Below, one piece after another: positions 47,496-60,400 of a stretch of DNA of 64,000 nt. Below the pieces are notes generated by a model. It saw only the letters and a list, made by a program, of their open reading frames with translations, had not been told where the DNA came from and did no database searches. The stretch's first letter is position 1. Every line of letters starts with the position of its first letter. The stretch is from Musa acuminata AAA Group (lineage: Eukaryota; Streptophyta; Magnoliopsida; Zingiberales; Musaceae), in contig NC_088327.1 of the NCBI RefSeq assembly GCF_036884655.1, positions 11,817,001 to 11,881,000 of the forward strand. Reading direction: 5' to 3'. The translations under genes and the position numbers were made by a program.

Positions 47496-48395
47496 ACAGA
47501 AGCGCCGCGATCTGGAATTCGAGATCGGAGTAGGTCAGATTGCCTATAAGAATAAGAAGAACAGGGTAAGCACTGGTTTCACTGCTAGCAGAAAGGGGGG
47601 TTCCGAAATGGAACGTCTCGACATCTCTGTTCCGGTTACAATTTATATAGAGGAGGAGCATGGGGTGCTCGTTGCGCGTGACGTATGCAGAGAGCGCAAG
47701 CAACGGTCTCCACGCCTTCCATGCCGCCACGTGTGATGCATCGCATCCAACGGCTGGTATGCAAAAGAGATCAGTCACATGGGACCAAGTCGTGCTCGGG
47801 CTCCATCGGAGAACCCACAGCTGAATTCCCCACAGGATTGGTTGGACTAATGGGCCCCAGGCCACATCATTTTCCTTTTTCGACTACCTGAAGGCTTTTT
47901 TTATTTTCTTTGGCAAAGAAAGAAAATAAAAGGCCTTTTTATTTTCTTAGCAATAGAAAAGATCGAGGAAAACCCACTACAGAGTTATCCTACAAACACT
48001 TGTGTAGCTAAAAATAAAGGGATATAATTGCACCGGAAGTTCCTTTTGACAATAGTCTGTAGGAAAATGAATTAACTTTTCATAAGTTGCAGTACCAATT
48101 CAGGCAAAAGGAGCAAGTAAAATGCATTTCCATTTGCTGGAATAAGAAGGCAAATGAAACAAATACATCTTATGCAGCCGTTCAACTGTCTAACCATGAA
48201 AGGCTACAACAACTCATCCTCAGCCAGATAAATCTGATCTTCCACTTAATCAACTATTTACAATTAATCACCCTTATGATACATTAGAGAGATCATCAGG
48301 AATACATTGCTGTAACAAAAACAAAAACAAGCATCTCATCCTCAGCCAGATAAATCTGATCTTCTACTTTATCAACTATTTACAATTAAGCACCC
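47496..48395. other. SDS promoter and intergenic region before the TOC34 remnant
   Basis: Contains the SDS TATA box. A repeated block beginning TTATTTTCTT is seen near 47900-47950. From 48213 a tandem duplication begins that overlaps the end of the TOC34 remnant. No separate gene was found. Confidence 0.5.
47641..47650 (-). promoter_or_regulatory. SDS: TATA box, SDS gene
   Basis: The minus strand reads CTATATAAAT about 145 bases upstream of the SDS ATG, which would leave a 5' UTR of roughly 110 bases. Confidence 0.55.
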
Positions 48396-48456
48396 TTATG
48401 ATACATTAGAGAGATCATCAGCAATACATTTCTGTAACAAAAACAAAAACAAGCAT
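48213..48456. repeat. Tandem duplication, 122-bp period, at the 3' end of the TOC34 remnant
   Basis: CTCATCCTCAGCCAGATAAA starts copies at 48213 and 48335. Each continues through TATGATACATTAGAGAGATC and ends in AACAAAAACAAGCAT. The copies differ at only a few positions, so the duplication is fairly recent. Confidence 0.92.
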
Positions 48457-51400
48457 CGTCTATGTTGAAGAAGAAAAAGTTTACGATTTTCTAAGCCCAT
48501 GTCGCCAAGCTCCCATAGTGGCTTAGCTTCCTTCTTAATGTCCGCCTTTATAGAAGGCTGAATACCTTTAACCATGACGAAGTACTGAAACATGGAACAC
48601 AAATACATGAGTTTCTACTTTATAGAGGAAATTTCATCCATCAAGTTTAAATAATTTATTCTACAGAACTGTCCTGAAATGCTAGGATAAGAGATATGAA
48701 GAACTTTCCCCTATCGTTCTGGTTTCGGCCGTCGATCAACTTTTGATCAACCAGGATAGGCGATCCATGCAGTACCATCAGGAAAATTATGTTCAAAATC
48801 AAAACAAATTATTTATTTTTAGAAGGTAATCTTGGCTCAAAACAGAACGAGACGAGAGAAGAATGAAAAAATGAACACCATCTTGCACCTCCCATTGTTT
48901 TCAACCAGAACCATAGGAATTGAAGATTCCTAGAAAAATAAATGTGTTAAAGGTTTTCATTACACAGATCTAGGCTAGCCCAACATTCAACAACTAGAAC
49001 AAACCATATGTGAAAGGTACAATACAAATAAGCAACATGTTTTCATAATCTAGCCCAACATTTAACAACTGGCATAGGACAAAACCTATGTGAAAGTTAC
49101 AAAACAATAAGCACATCAAGATATCAACAGAGTTTCAAAAACCCAAGATCTCAATTTCTGCAAAGGACTGAAATTCTGTCAGCAAGTGACTATGTCATGT
49201 CAGAGCAAAGTTAAAGCCAATTATCCACATCTCACAGTTCTTTAAATAACGTTTAACACATAAGACAGTCCTTTAAAATCTGATGCACACTTTAAAATAA
49301 GTTTTTGTTCTAATTGACATTGCAACTTGCGAGCAATTTTTTTCTGTAGCTCATTAACAATTAATACCATTATAAATAATGGATAAGCAAACAGCACAGT
49401 CATCCGCTCAACATTAGATATTTATGTCCGTAGGGCTCCCTGGAACAGAGGATGCTCCAACATTATGCAATCCTAGTTGAGGTTTAAACAGTCTAGTTTG
49501 GGTCTAGGTTTGAGACATAATAGGTCAGAGGTCTGTTATCGCAGTATATGGTGTCCTCATATAAAATTTATTATTTTTTTATTAAGATTCTTTTTCCTTA
49601 GCGTTTTTGCCTATTTGTCTACCAATAACAAGCCATAATGTGCCAAATATGTTGAGTCAGTTACAAAGATCATTACTTGCAATGGAGTTTTAAGTAAAGC
49701 AATATCACTAATTAAACCAAAGAGCATTCAAAATCTCTTTTTATTGTTTCTAATTTTCATCTATTTATCCAAAGGCCTTGATTTAACAAGTCAATATCTC
49801 ATAATCAATCATTTTTCTCTTCCTCCTTCAAGCTGCTCTCTCCCTCACCCTAATTCTCAAATATTTCATATCATTCATTTCTTTCTTACCCTATAACAAG
49901 TGTACCTTTTGTCATAATGCATCACCATTTATCTTGATTATCACCACCATATGCATCATAATCATAGGTGAAGTTCACAAAATCGATGTCACTCAGTGCC
50001 TAGACATCTAGATCTTGGAGTCAGTATAAGGATCTACAAACATATGCCAAAACCCTTTGTATTTCAAAAGGCTACAAAGTCAACCTAGTCGAGCTCGGCT
50101 TGGCTTGAATGCAACCTACCTGCATGTAGTGATTTAAAAAGCGTTAAGTGCTAAAAGGCGCCAAGGTCCAAAAACGTCTGAGGCGCTAGGCGCTCGCCCG
50201 AGCAAAGTGAGGCGCTAAAATATAAAAATATATAATATAATTAATAAATATAATTATTTAAAATTTTAAATTAAAATATGCTATTAAATTAAGAAAATCT
50301 ATTAATAGTATTGAAAATTAATAATTTCAAATAAACCTAACAATATTAACAGTATATAGTATACTGTATATTGTTAACAGAAGGAGAAGAAGGAAGTGTA
50401 AGGGGGTGTTGAGCCTGCTGACTGAGAAAAGAGGAAGCGGCAGCGACAGCGGAGTGTAAGGAGGCAGCGGCGATAGCGGCAGCGTTTGCGAGCAGCGACA
50501 GCGGCGAGCAGCGGCAGCAGGAGCAAGAGCGGGAGTGGGAGCAGGAGCGGCGAGCAGCGGGAGGCGCGAGCAGCGACAACGACGAGCAACAGGAGCGGGA
50601 GCGGGAGCAGCGAGCAGCGGGAGGCGCGAGCGGCGACAAAGGCAGCGTTTGTGAGCAACGACAGCGGTGAGCAGCGACAGCGAGAGAAGGAGCGGCGAGC
50701 AGCGGGAGGCGCGAGCAGCGACAGCGGGAGCAGGAGCGGCGAGTAGCGGGAGGCGTGAGCGGCGACAGAGGCAGCGTTTGCGAGCAGCGACAGCGGCAAG
50801 CAGCGAGATCGGGATCGGCAGCGGGAGCGGTAGCGGCGAGGGTTAGGGTTGGGTTCTCACTTATATCGATTTTAGTTGGTTTGATTGAACCAACTAACCA
50901 TCAGAGACCGAACCAGGACCGAACCAGACCTAAAATCCTGGTTCGGTCGCCTTGGTTAACCCAGGCGCTCGCCCGAAGCGCCCAGCGCCTGGGCTCGGGC
51001 GAGCGCCCAGGCAACGCCTGTTTGAAGCGCGCCGCCTGGGAGATTAGCGAGGCGCTCGGGCCTCGCCTCGCCTCGCCCGAGCGCCTAGGTGAGCGCCCGA
51101 GCGCCTTTTTAAATCACTGCCTGCATGATATGCCAAATATAGTGCAGGGCTTGTTTGACCAGCACAATGAAATGCCCAGTAAAGAATTCATCAAGTGTTA
51201 ACACAGGCACAGGCCAAGTACTTGATAAAGAATTCCCCCAATGTGTGGGAAATTTGGTGTTTGAATTTTCTCTTATGGAACAAGTAGTTATTATCATTGA
51301 CCTTGAAATGAAAATTGACAATGACATTATACCATTACAGACTGTAAATAATAGTCACATAATTCAGGAATCCAATCCAGGCTGTGAAATTCCGTGTTGT

Positions 51401-53480
51401 CTGTGTGTATGCCTGAGTGAAAGAGCTTGGGGAGGAGATAAATAGGAGGGTAAGGGGCCACTTTCGAGAGCTCTTTACTGAGTGGAGCACAACTGATATG
51501 AAGAAATCTCTTCGCTGAGAAAGAAAGCCGTTATATTGAACAGATCACCACAAAGAAAGTTTGGCTAAAATATCTAATCCAGCTCAGTATACAGAGAATC
51601 TAGAAAAGAAACTTGTTGGGAGATATTAAATGGAATTCAACTCAAGGTTGATTAGATTTAAAAAAAACAAACATTGAGAAGAAAATAAAGAAGATACCTC
51701 AATATTCTGATCTAGATCTCGCATAGATTCTGATGAAAAGAAAAACTCTAATGCAAATAAGATAGCCAAAATCTATAATGAAGCCAGGTACATGGATGAA
51801 CTCCAGAAAATAATCTTGTTTTCAGTAGATGAAATAAATTTGATATCAAGTTCATTAAATCTACAGAAGAGGGAAAAAAAAAAAATCAAAGTCCAGCATT
51901 TGCACAACAGAAGTCATGACTGGAGCAGGAACCTCACAAGATGGACAAACAAAAGGAAAGATAGTTTATGAAACATTGCCCACTATTATACATTGTTTAC
52001 AAAACTTTACCCACAATTATACAATTATAGATGCTAAATAAGGTAAATAACTCTGAGATTATGTTTTAAATGGCAATAGCAATGAAGCAGTTTGGATTTG
52101 TGTCATAATATTTAGCAACAAATTCGGAAAGCAGTGAGCATGGAGGAAGAATCCATAAACGAAAAGGGAGATTAGTCACCTAAGAGATACTTTATACCTG
52201 AAACTCCTGCTTCTTAATCCAAGCACACAAGTGAATGCATGTGAGAAGTGCTCCTGCTCGTTTAGCAAAGAAATCATCATATTTCATTCCATCTGGTGGA
52301 GACAGCTATGCATGAGTTCAAACAACCAAAGATCTGTGTCATATTCTTTTGCCAAATGTGTCAGTTATGGCTCTGATGACCAGTCTATCCAAACTATCCA
52401 CCCTATATGCATCCAACCAGTCCACATATAGAAGAATATCTATAGTCTTGTTCAAAAGAAACCTGAAAATATTATCAGAGATGGAAATAACTAATCAGTA
52501 AAACCACACTCCAGAAACCCATAGTAGGAAGGACAATTACAGTAGAAACTTTGGAAAAGAACACCATCAAGTGCTATGACAAGAAGAGGAAATGACCACT
52601 ACATTATGCGACATAAGTAGCTACTTTGATATCCACTGCTCGACTGTTAATGAAAAGAATATGACGATTACATAGATGCATTTAGAGAAAATCCATATAG
52701 ATAACTAGTTTCCCTGAGGTATTGGCATGTCACATGATATGCTATTAATGTCATAATGGTTCAAGATTGTTCATAACCTTATATATCCATTTGCCTTCGA
52801 AAATAACATGCTCTAAATAATCATCACAAGCATTTTAATTATATTTGAGATTTCTTTCTTCAAACCCATATGCAACTTCAATAAATAGCTTGGTGCACTG
52901 TAAGTTTAACCTCCAAATATAGTTCCAAGAAAAACCCATGATCACATAAGCACCTTTTTAAAATTTCAAGAGACTGCTCATTTACATATCCATCTTCCAC
53001 AAACCCTGGAGTGTCTATGATATTCAGGGTGAAACCTGCCCGAGTATGAGAGCACATCGCAGGCCTCAATCCCTCAGACTACAACAACATTATCAATTGA
53101 CAACGTATCATGATAGCTTTGATTCAACCAGAAAATGTTACTGCACCTAATTGACGTGTAAGCAATGGAAAGAGCAATCAAACCTGAAAAGCACTAACAG
53201 TGGCCACCTTCTCCCCTAAAATGGAGTTCACAGTAGATGACTTCCCAACTCCAGCCTTTCCCATAACTAGAATTGTCAACGTGCTTACATTCTAAAGGGA
53301 ACAAGTGTACACCGTGATTAAACAAAGCATGATTAGTTAATTATTTGTCTTAAAATACAATTTATTTAAGAATGCAAAGACCTCTTGCTTTAGTTTCCCT
53401 AACAATTCATGCAATTTGTTCTGCGTACCAAAGGGGAACTGCCGAATTCCAGTCCATTCATGATCTATCTTCGCCGCCAT
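48396..53480 (-). pseudogene. TOC34: TOC34 chloroplast import receptor GTPase, pseudogene
   Basis: Exons on the minus strand: 53382-53480 (MAAKIDHEWTGIRQFPFGTQ), 53184-53291 (P-loop GKAGVGKSST), 52954-53078 (SHTRAGFTLNIIDTPGFVED) and 52198-52462 (DRLVIRAITDTFGKR). Later remnants are about 48875-48929 (IPMVLVENNGRCK), about 48674-48790 (PDGTAWIA, then DQKLIDG and GKFFISLILAFQ) and 48396-48584 (YFVMVKGIQPSIKADI). Lesions: TGA at 52339-52341, TGA at 52318-52320 and TAG at 52306-52308 in exon 4; an insertion and a deletion around 48740-48875; and a donor changed to CAG|GA near 48673. The first three exons and all their splice sites are intact. A working TOC34 would be an outer-envelope GTPase receptor for chloroplast preproteins. 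Any product here would stop soon after the G domain begins. A functional copy should exist elsewhere. Confidence 0.88.
50127..51119. mobile_element. hAT-like non-autonomous transposon (993 bp) with 8-bp target duplication
   Basis: Flanked by perfect CCTGCATG repeats at 50119-50126 and 51120-51127. The ends are inverted repeats: TAGTGATTTAAAAAGCG at the left and, read inward, CAGTGATTTAAAAAGGCG at the right. Subterminal GGCGCTCGGGCG-type motifs crowd both ends, and an AGC/GCG-rich minisatellite fills 50440-50850. No transposase is encoded. TSD length and end motif fit hAT. It lies in the long intron between exon 4 and the later exons of the TOC34 remnant. Confidence 0.88.
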
Positions 53481-54026
53481 CTCGTCTCAACCTAAAGAGG
53501 TACAACGATGAACGAAACAAATACATAAAATGGAGATGACCAAAAAAATACAAAAGAAGCCTAAAGAGTGAAACGAGAGAAAGAAAACACTAATTGATGT
53601 CGCCTAAGCTACAGAAGAACCCTCAGGAAATGAGGTTACGTCGCACCAAAATAGAAAGTTTTAGTAAATGATAGAGATTTAAGGATGAAATCACTATGAA
53701 ATAGAAGGATAGCAGGGTAGGGTTATACACAGGAGATCGAATTGGAAGAGGTGTTCGAAGTGCTCCGAGGGTCTTCGAGGAGTTCAGAAGCAGGGCCTGC
53801 TGGGGTTTTTCCGCTGCTCCTTGCCGGAGAGCGACCACGAGACCGAAGTAGGAAAGATAACGTCATGTGCGGGAAAACAATCGAGAAAATGGGTTGAGCC
53901 TCCTAATATTACGGCCCAAATTGGCCCATTGCAGATCAATATTGCTGGCCCAAATCCATCAATCTGTTTTTAAGGTTCATATTTGGTTATTTTTTTAGAT
54001 TTAACTAGCAAGCAATATATGCGCGC

Positions 54027-54070
<44 letters not shown>

Positions 54071-54108
54071 TTATTTTTTTAGATTTAACTAATAAGTAAT
54101 ATATGCAC

Positions 54109-54146
<38 letters not shown>

Positions 54147-54472
54147 CATAACTATAACTTTATACAATGATAAAAAAATCATATCTTTAAAAAAACAAAG
54201 GTCTGGCTCTGGGCTCAGCGATCACCACAGACAGCGGTCCAAATGGCCCAAAGTCCATGGCCCAGATTTGAACACGCATTCAATCACCGAAAGTAAACTC
54301 ACCGCTAACCTCCATCTGCAGACGAACATCGGCGTCATCGCACCCACGCAATCGGCGTTTAAACGCACCACGAGCACCCGATAACCACACGCTCTCGCGC
54401 ATCCCATTTCCGCCGCCTCGTCGCCGCCGCTCCAGAAAGATCGAACGAGGCCGAGAGAAAGGACTGTGGTTG
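53481..54472. other. Divergent intergenic region, TOC34 remnant to NDUFS1 gene
   Basis: About 1 kb separates the two start codons, which point away from each other. No clear TATA box was seen for either gene. It contains the duplicated (TA)n block at 53985-54141. Confidence 0.5.
53985..54141. repeat. Two copies of an 84-bp unit with (TA)n tails
   Basis: GGTTATTTTTTTAGATTTAA starts copies at 53985 and 54069. Each is followed by a GCACG/GCGCG-type spacer and a pure TA run (about 54030-54068 and 54112-54141). Confidence 0.88.
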
Positions 54473-57400
54473 ATGGGTTTCCTCCTCCGCTCCCTCCGTT
54501 GCTCCAAACCTTTGTTCCGATCCTATCTCTGCCACCCCTCCCCCACCCACTTCCGATGGATCTCCTCCTCTTCGGCCGTCCTCAGGCCGGAATCCTCCGC
54601 GGCACTCGCCGCCGACCCGCCCCCGCGGACCGCAGTTGCCGGCGCTAGGGTCCACATCCCCAACCCTGACGACGCTATTGAGGTCTTCGTCGATGGATAC
54701 CCCGTCAAGATCCCCAAGGGAATGACCGTCCTCCAGGCCTGCGAGGTCGCCGGCGTCGACATCCCCCGGTTCTGCTACCACAGCCGCCTCTCCATCGCGG
54801 GAAACTGCCGTATGTGCCTCGTCGAGGTCGAGAAGTCCCCCAAGCCCGTCGCCTCCTGCGCCATGCCCGCTCTCCCAGGTCCATTTGGATCCAAGGATCC
54901 CTTATTCCCGTCTCTCGCATCCTTGTCTCAGCTGAATTGATTTGATCTTTTGGTGGTTCTTTTGTGGTTGATAGGGATGAAGATCAAGACGAACACGCCG
55001 GTTGCGAAAAAGGCCAGAGAAGGGGTGATGGAGTTCCTCCTGATGAACCATCCACTGGACTGCCCGATCTGCGATCAAGGAGGTGAATGTGATCTTCAGG
55101 ACCAATCGATGGCCTTCGGTGCTGACCGTGGACGGTTCACGGAGATGAAGAGGTCGGTGGTCGATAAGAATCTGGGGCCACTTGTGAAGACGGTGATGAC
55201 TCGTTGTATCCAGTGCACAAGGTGATGCCTTTTGTTACAATTTTGTTACTTGACGTGACTCATAACTGAGATTGGCGAACCATGCAGACGAACTAGTTCT
55301 GTAAACTGTAACTTGTGGAAACTCGGTTGGAAATTGATATCCTTTTGATAATAATTGTATATTGAAATGTCTGTTTCTGAATCAATATCTTAGTATCAAA
55401 CCACAAGCAAGCACAAATATATAGAATCATGTCCATGACACGTACTGTCACGGATTTATTTGGTTTTGCCTAAGTCGTGCGGCACCCTTGCGTGTCCGTC
55501 CACAAAGGCCAGCCACCTCGAAACCTCTTAGGGTCCCTTAGGACCTACAAAAGAGAAAACGGGTTAGAGAAAGCGCCTCACTCGAGATCCACAAGCAATC
55601 ATATCCGGAAATACTTCATAACCAATGTAAATTACAAACAAACTTTACAAGCTTTGAACGACCACACAATAAAGGATCTAAAATGGTCCACTACAGACCG
55701 AAATCTCACACAAGTGTCTACATAACACAACATTTATTTACAAGCCTAAAATGGCCACCAAACCCAACTAAATTGGAGCTGTTAAACCTTCGACCGTCCC
55801 TCTACATGCTGTGCAAAGCATGAACAAACCAAAATACACAGACATACATAGCTCCCGAAGTCCACCGACTTCACTGAAATTATTGCACCATTGTCTATAT
55901 CCTGGGCCTCTACCCCTACCAGCACAATCTCCGCTGTGCACCGCTCCCTTTATGACAACTTGAATGACAATACTGTGGCATATTATTCAAGAATACCCAT
56001 CTCCGCATCCTCTTGTCCCATGATAAGGCCTTCTGAACCCAACTTCGCCTCCGTAAGTTGAGTCGCCTCAATTCCTCCGTCAAATGCTTCTCTAAGATAA
56101 GGTGCATGTGTCTCGAAGCTCCTTTCGTCTTTGGCACCATGCAGGATGAGCCCGCTCCATCAGAATAAAGGACCCATGGAACGACATGATCCCGCTCTTG
56201 CTTCTGCAAGAGTTCATGTCCTTAACCTTTGTCCAAGGAAAGCTTTGTGTCTTCGCTCCATGTTACATCTTCTATGCCGGCTCCCTTCATGCGGCTTGGG
56301 TACTTCGCCAAGTTACACTCAAGTTGCTCCGCTCCTTATTTTGCATTGAGTTGATGGTGGCCCTCGCGCCCACCATTCCACGGGTCAGCCCTTCGTTAAA
56401 TTCGATCTTCATATCGACTCCAAGTGTGCATTCATTTTTGTTATCTTGGATCGCTCCCCCACTTGATCTCGTGATGCATTCTACAGTGCATTATCTCAAG
56501 TGAGATCATGCGACGACTCCTCGTCGCTGACTCGGTCCGTTGAGCCTTGTGAAGTTGTTTTTGAGGTACTCCTCCTCAACATGTGCGGTCCATTGCATAT
56601 GGTTCTCCCTTTGGAGAGTCGGGACTTATCCCTCCTGGATATCTTTGGAGCAACTTCTCTCTTCGCTTCCATCTCTGAAATTTTTGGAGACCACGATCCC
56701 CTTGGACTACTTCACCTTGCTGAACAAACAATGGATTGTTCTGCCTCCCACAAACGCACTTGCTAGATTGCGACTACACGTCAATACAGTCCCCGCTGCA
56801 CCCTTCAAGGCCTAGCAACATACTAAACTTGCTGCACACTTCAGCCTCCTACGGACGTATCCTTCTCATGCTGAAGAGAAAGTTTCAATGCTCTATGGCG
56901 CCTAGTTTTGGTCGCCTTGGGATGGCCACGAATGCTCCATCGTTCGCATACAAGCCTTTGCATAAGTATCGAGGTCTTCGAGTTAGCAATTCCCCTCACC
57001 TCTGTGAGCTTTGCACAACTCTTTCGGTCGCTAAACAACTCATTCCACCTTACATGATCTCATCCTTTACTAAGCGCCTCGCTTGCCTTGAGCACCATCA
57101 AATATGGTTGCGTTGAGGTGTAGCTCAAACTCAGCCATCCCAACCTTTGTGCGCTATGCATTCTTCTCAACTTGCTTGTCCTCGTGGTGCCTCTTGCACG
57201 AAGGGTTAGTCATTCCTCTGAATGTCAATCTTAGATGCCCGCTCCTCTGAGCGACTCCTTTTCCCTACATCTCCATGTCCGCTTTCCCTCAAACGGTCGC
57301 GCATGCTGGCTACCCTCAACGCAGCCCCGCTAGGTTCCCCACGTTTGCATGCCAAGTGTTTCTATGAGTGCTTGTCCCGCTCTGATACCATCTGTCACGG

Positions 57401-60400
57401 ACTTCGCTGGTTTTGCCTAAGTCGTGCGGCACTCTTGCGTATCCGTTCGCAAAGTTCAGCCTTCCCGAAACCTCCTAGGGTCCCTTAGGACCTACAAAAT
57501 AGAAAACGGGTTAGAGAAAGCGCTTCACTCGGGATCCACAAGCAATTATATCAGGAAACACTTCATAACCAATGTAAATTACAAACAGACTTTATAAACT
57601 CTGAACGGTCGCACAACAAAGGATCCAAAATGGTCTACTACAGATCGAAATCTCCCACAAGTATTCATATGACACATCCTTTATTTATAAGCCTAATATG
57701 GTCACCAAACCCAACTAAATTTGGGTTGTTAAGCCTTCGACCGTCCCTCTACATGCTGTGCAAAGCATGAACAAACCAAAAGACACGGTCATACATAAGC
57801 ATTACGTCGAACACCCCATTTACAATTTTGTCTGTGACAGTATGGAAAAGTTGCATCAATAAGATGTGATCGTCAACACTCTTAGAAGTTCAAAAATTGG
57901 TTCAAGTGTCCAGCTTGGCACACAATGTTCAACACTGTTTTTCTTGAGTTTGAGTATTTTGAGTTGAATCCAGGTTAGGATTTCTATGGGGTTCCTTTTT
58001 ATCGTATCGATTGTATCGGAGGTTGCTATCTACTTTGGTTCTATCTGATTGTGCATCTGCTATGGGATATCCTCTTCCAACAGGAAAATTCCTGAACATG
58101 ACTTTGACAAGTACATGCACTCAAACGAAACTTCACTTTGATAAATTTTTAAGCCTTCACATGTTATAGGGGCAGAACTTTTATCTCTTTATATGTAGTA
58201 TTTGGTCATGGAGGATATCTCTTGTGCGTAAATCTTTGACCTGGACTTCTATCAGAACTTGAATTTTACACAGTTTAACCGAATGTTTTCATATGCTAGA
58301 AAGCTAACTCATGCTAAAACACGGTAACTTTTCTTGTTTATGTACTTTTTGTATAATGTGCAAATTGTTACAGAAATCTGTTGTCTTTCACAGATGTGTC
58401 AGATTTGCAACAGAGGTTGCTGGTGTCCAGGACCTGGGAATGTTAGGTCGTGGTAGTGGGGAGGAAATAGGGACTTATGTCGAAAAACTTATGACAAGTG
58501 AACTCTCTGGCAATGTTATAGATATCTGCCCTGTTGGAGCTCTGACTTCTAAACCTTTTGCTTTTAAAGCTCGGAATTGGGAGTTAAAGGGAACAGAGAC
58601 AATTGATGTAACTGATGCAGTTGGGTCAAACATAAGAATTGACAGCAGAGGTCCAGAAGTCATGCGAATCGTTCCTCGTCTGAATGAGGTATTTGTTATA
58701 TTTCTCTTTTCAGCATCGACATAGAATAAGTGTTTTGTTCCACTGTATCTGCCAGTTATTTTACTTCCATATTTATTCTCAATTTTTCTTAATATTGTAT
58801 TTGAAGTAGTCAAGTTTTTCAAGCATTCTGGAAATGCCATACTGTTTCTTTTTATTGTCATCTTCAATGACCATAAATGTATGGTTCTTTTGTCAGTGTT
58901 TGCATTAAGACAGTATCACTTGCATTAGGAGAGTTTATCATGGAAGCATACTGTTGCTTTCAGAGAATTAGTCGCACCACCTTTTTTTTCTCGTGGAAAT
59001 TAATCTAGAAACTAGAAAGTGTCATATTTTCTGATGATTTCTACAAAACAAATTAAATGTATCTTCTATAAAATGTAAAAAGTAATATGGGTTTTATAGT
59101 TAGAAGTAAAAAATTGCAGCTAATGGCTATAGAGCCATTTTTGCAACATAATATTTTACACTTTTATCGGAAAGTGTAAATGGATCCAAATTCATTCATC
59201 TTATAGATTTCCTTCTTCATCTTTTCATTGTTGTACCATAAAAAATTAGAAATATTTTCTTCTCTGTTTCATTCTATCATTTTGTGAACCGTGATTATAC
59301 ATTAGAAAGATGCCTACTATCGGTGTGGCCAGTCAAGTGATGCACCTAGATTCAGGTATAGTCCAACTGGTTCTCATCTGTTTTTCTTGAACTTCTGTGA
59401 TATCTTTATGTATTGTACAAGAGAACCATAGAAGTACATGATGTGTTTGTCTCCTTTTTGAGTTGGTATAATAGTCTAGTTTAAGGCGAATGAGTTAGTT
59501 GATACTTGATTCATGTTTAGATTTTAATTGGGGAACAAATTGGTGGCAGCATGATCTTTCTTAGTCTTTTCATTTGCACTTGATATATATCCAAGAACCA
59601 CCTAAAAGACAATTCCCAAATGAAGAAGTATGCTTTGGCAGGATACAGAAAAGTTTTTGTTGGATGCTTGTTCCTTTTGTTATATTGGTGGTCCTTGATA
59701 GATTTAAAGGGATTAATTCTTCCATTTTGGTGGAGGAAATATTCAACTAGGAAATCATAAATAAAAACATGATCATTGATATAAATTCTATTTTTTATTG
59801 GTTGAATGTTTGTTATCTATCTTTTCATCCATTTTGTCCTCTATTCTACGTCTTTTTCCAATTACTTCTCTTTCCATTATTCTGCGCACTAGAAAATTGT
59901 CCAGCATCGAAATGTTCTCTTATTTATATGCCATCATTTGGTATGCTGAGGTTACATCTATGGTAAATTTGAAGTAAGGGAATTATTTGATTTACTATGC
60001 TGGTGTCACTGGTCGTGGTGAGTTTCTCAGAAACATATATGCATTGAAAACCTAGGAGGTAGATACAATGCCATGAAATCTTTTCCCTCTTGAGAAGAAA
60101 ACTGATCCAAATTTTGAAGAAAATATGATAATATGATGTAGAATATACTGCAAAAACAGTTGATTTAGAAGCAATTCATTGAGGCAAGATGATACATAAG
60201 TCACATACAATTGGAACCAGCACAAATTATACTGAAATTTTTTGCACCCTTGACAATTCTGCAAATTTTGAAGAATCATTTGCTATATGGATGCTGCAAT
60301 TAGTTTTAAACCAATTAAAAAGAATCTAGAAGACAAGCTTTTGAGGCAATATAATATAGAAGATACTTAGGTACAGATGAAATTGGTCGGGATTAAATTG

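Noticed and set aside
46551..47549. 332-residue plus-strand open frame opposite SDS exon 1
   Set aside because: Shadow of the SDS coding exon; no family signature.
51109..51327. ENSNTKFPTHWGN-containing frame as the missing TOC34 exon
   Set aside because: Similarity to the VENSGRCKTN region was weak, and a much better match (VENNGRCK) was found at about 48875-48929.
55916..57488. Open frames within the intron-2 LTR element
   Set aside because: No gag, protease, reverse transcriptase or integrase motif in either strand; treated as non-coding interior.
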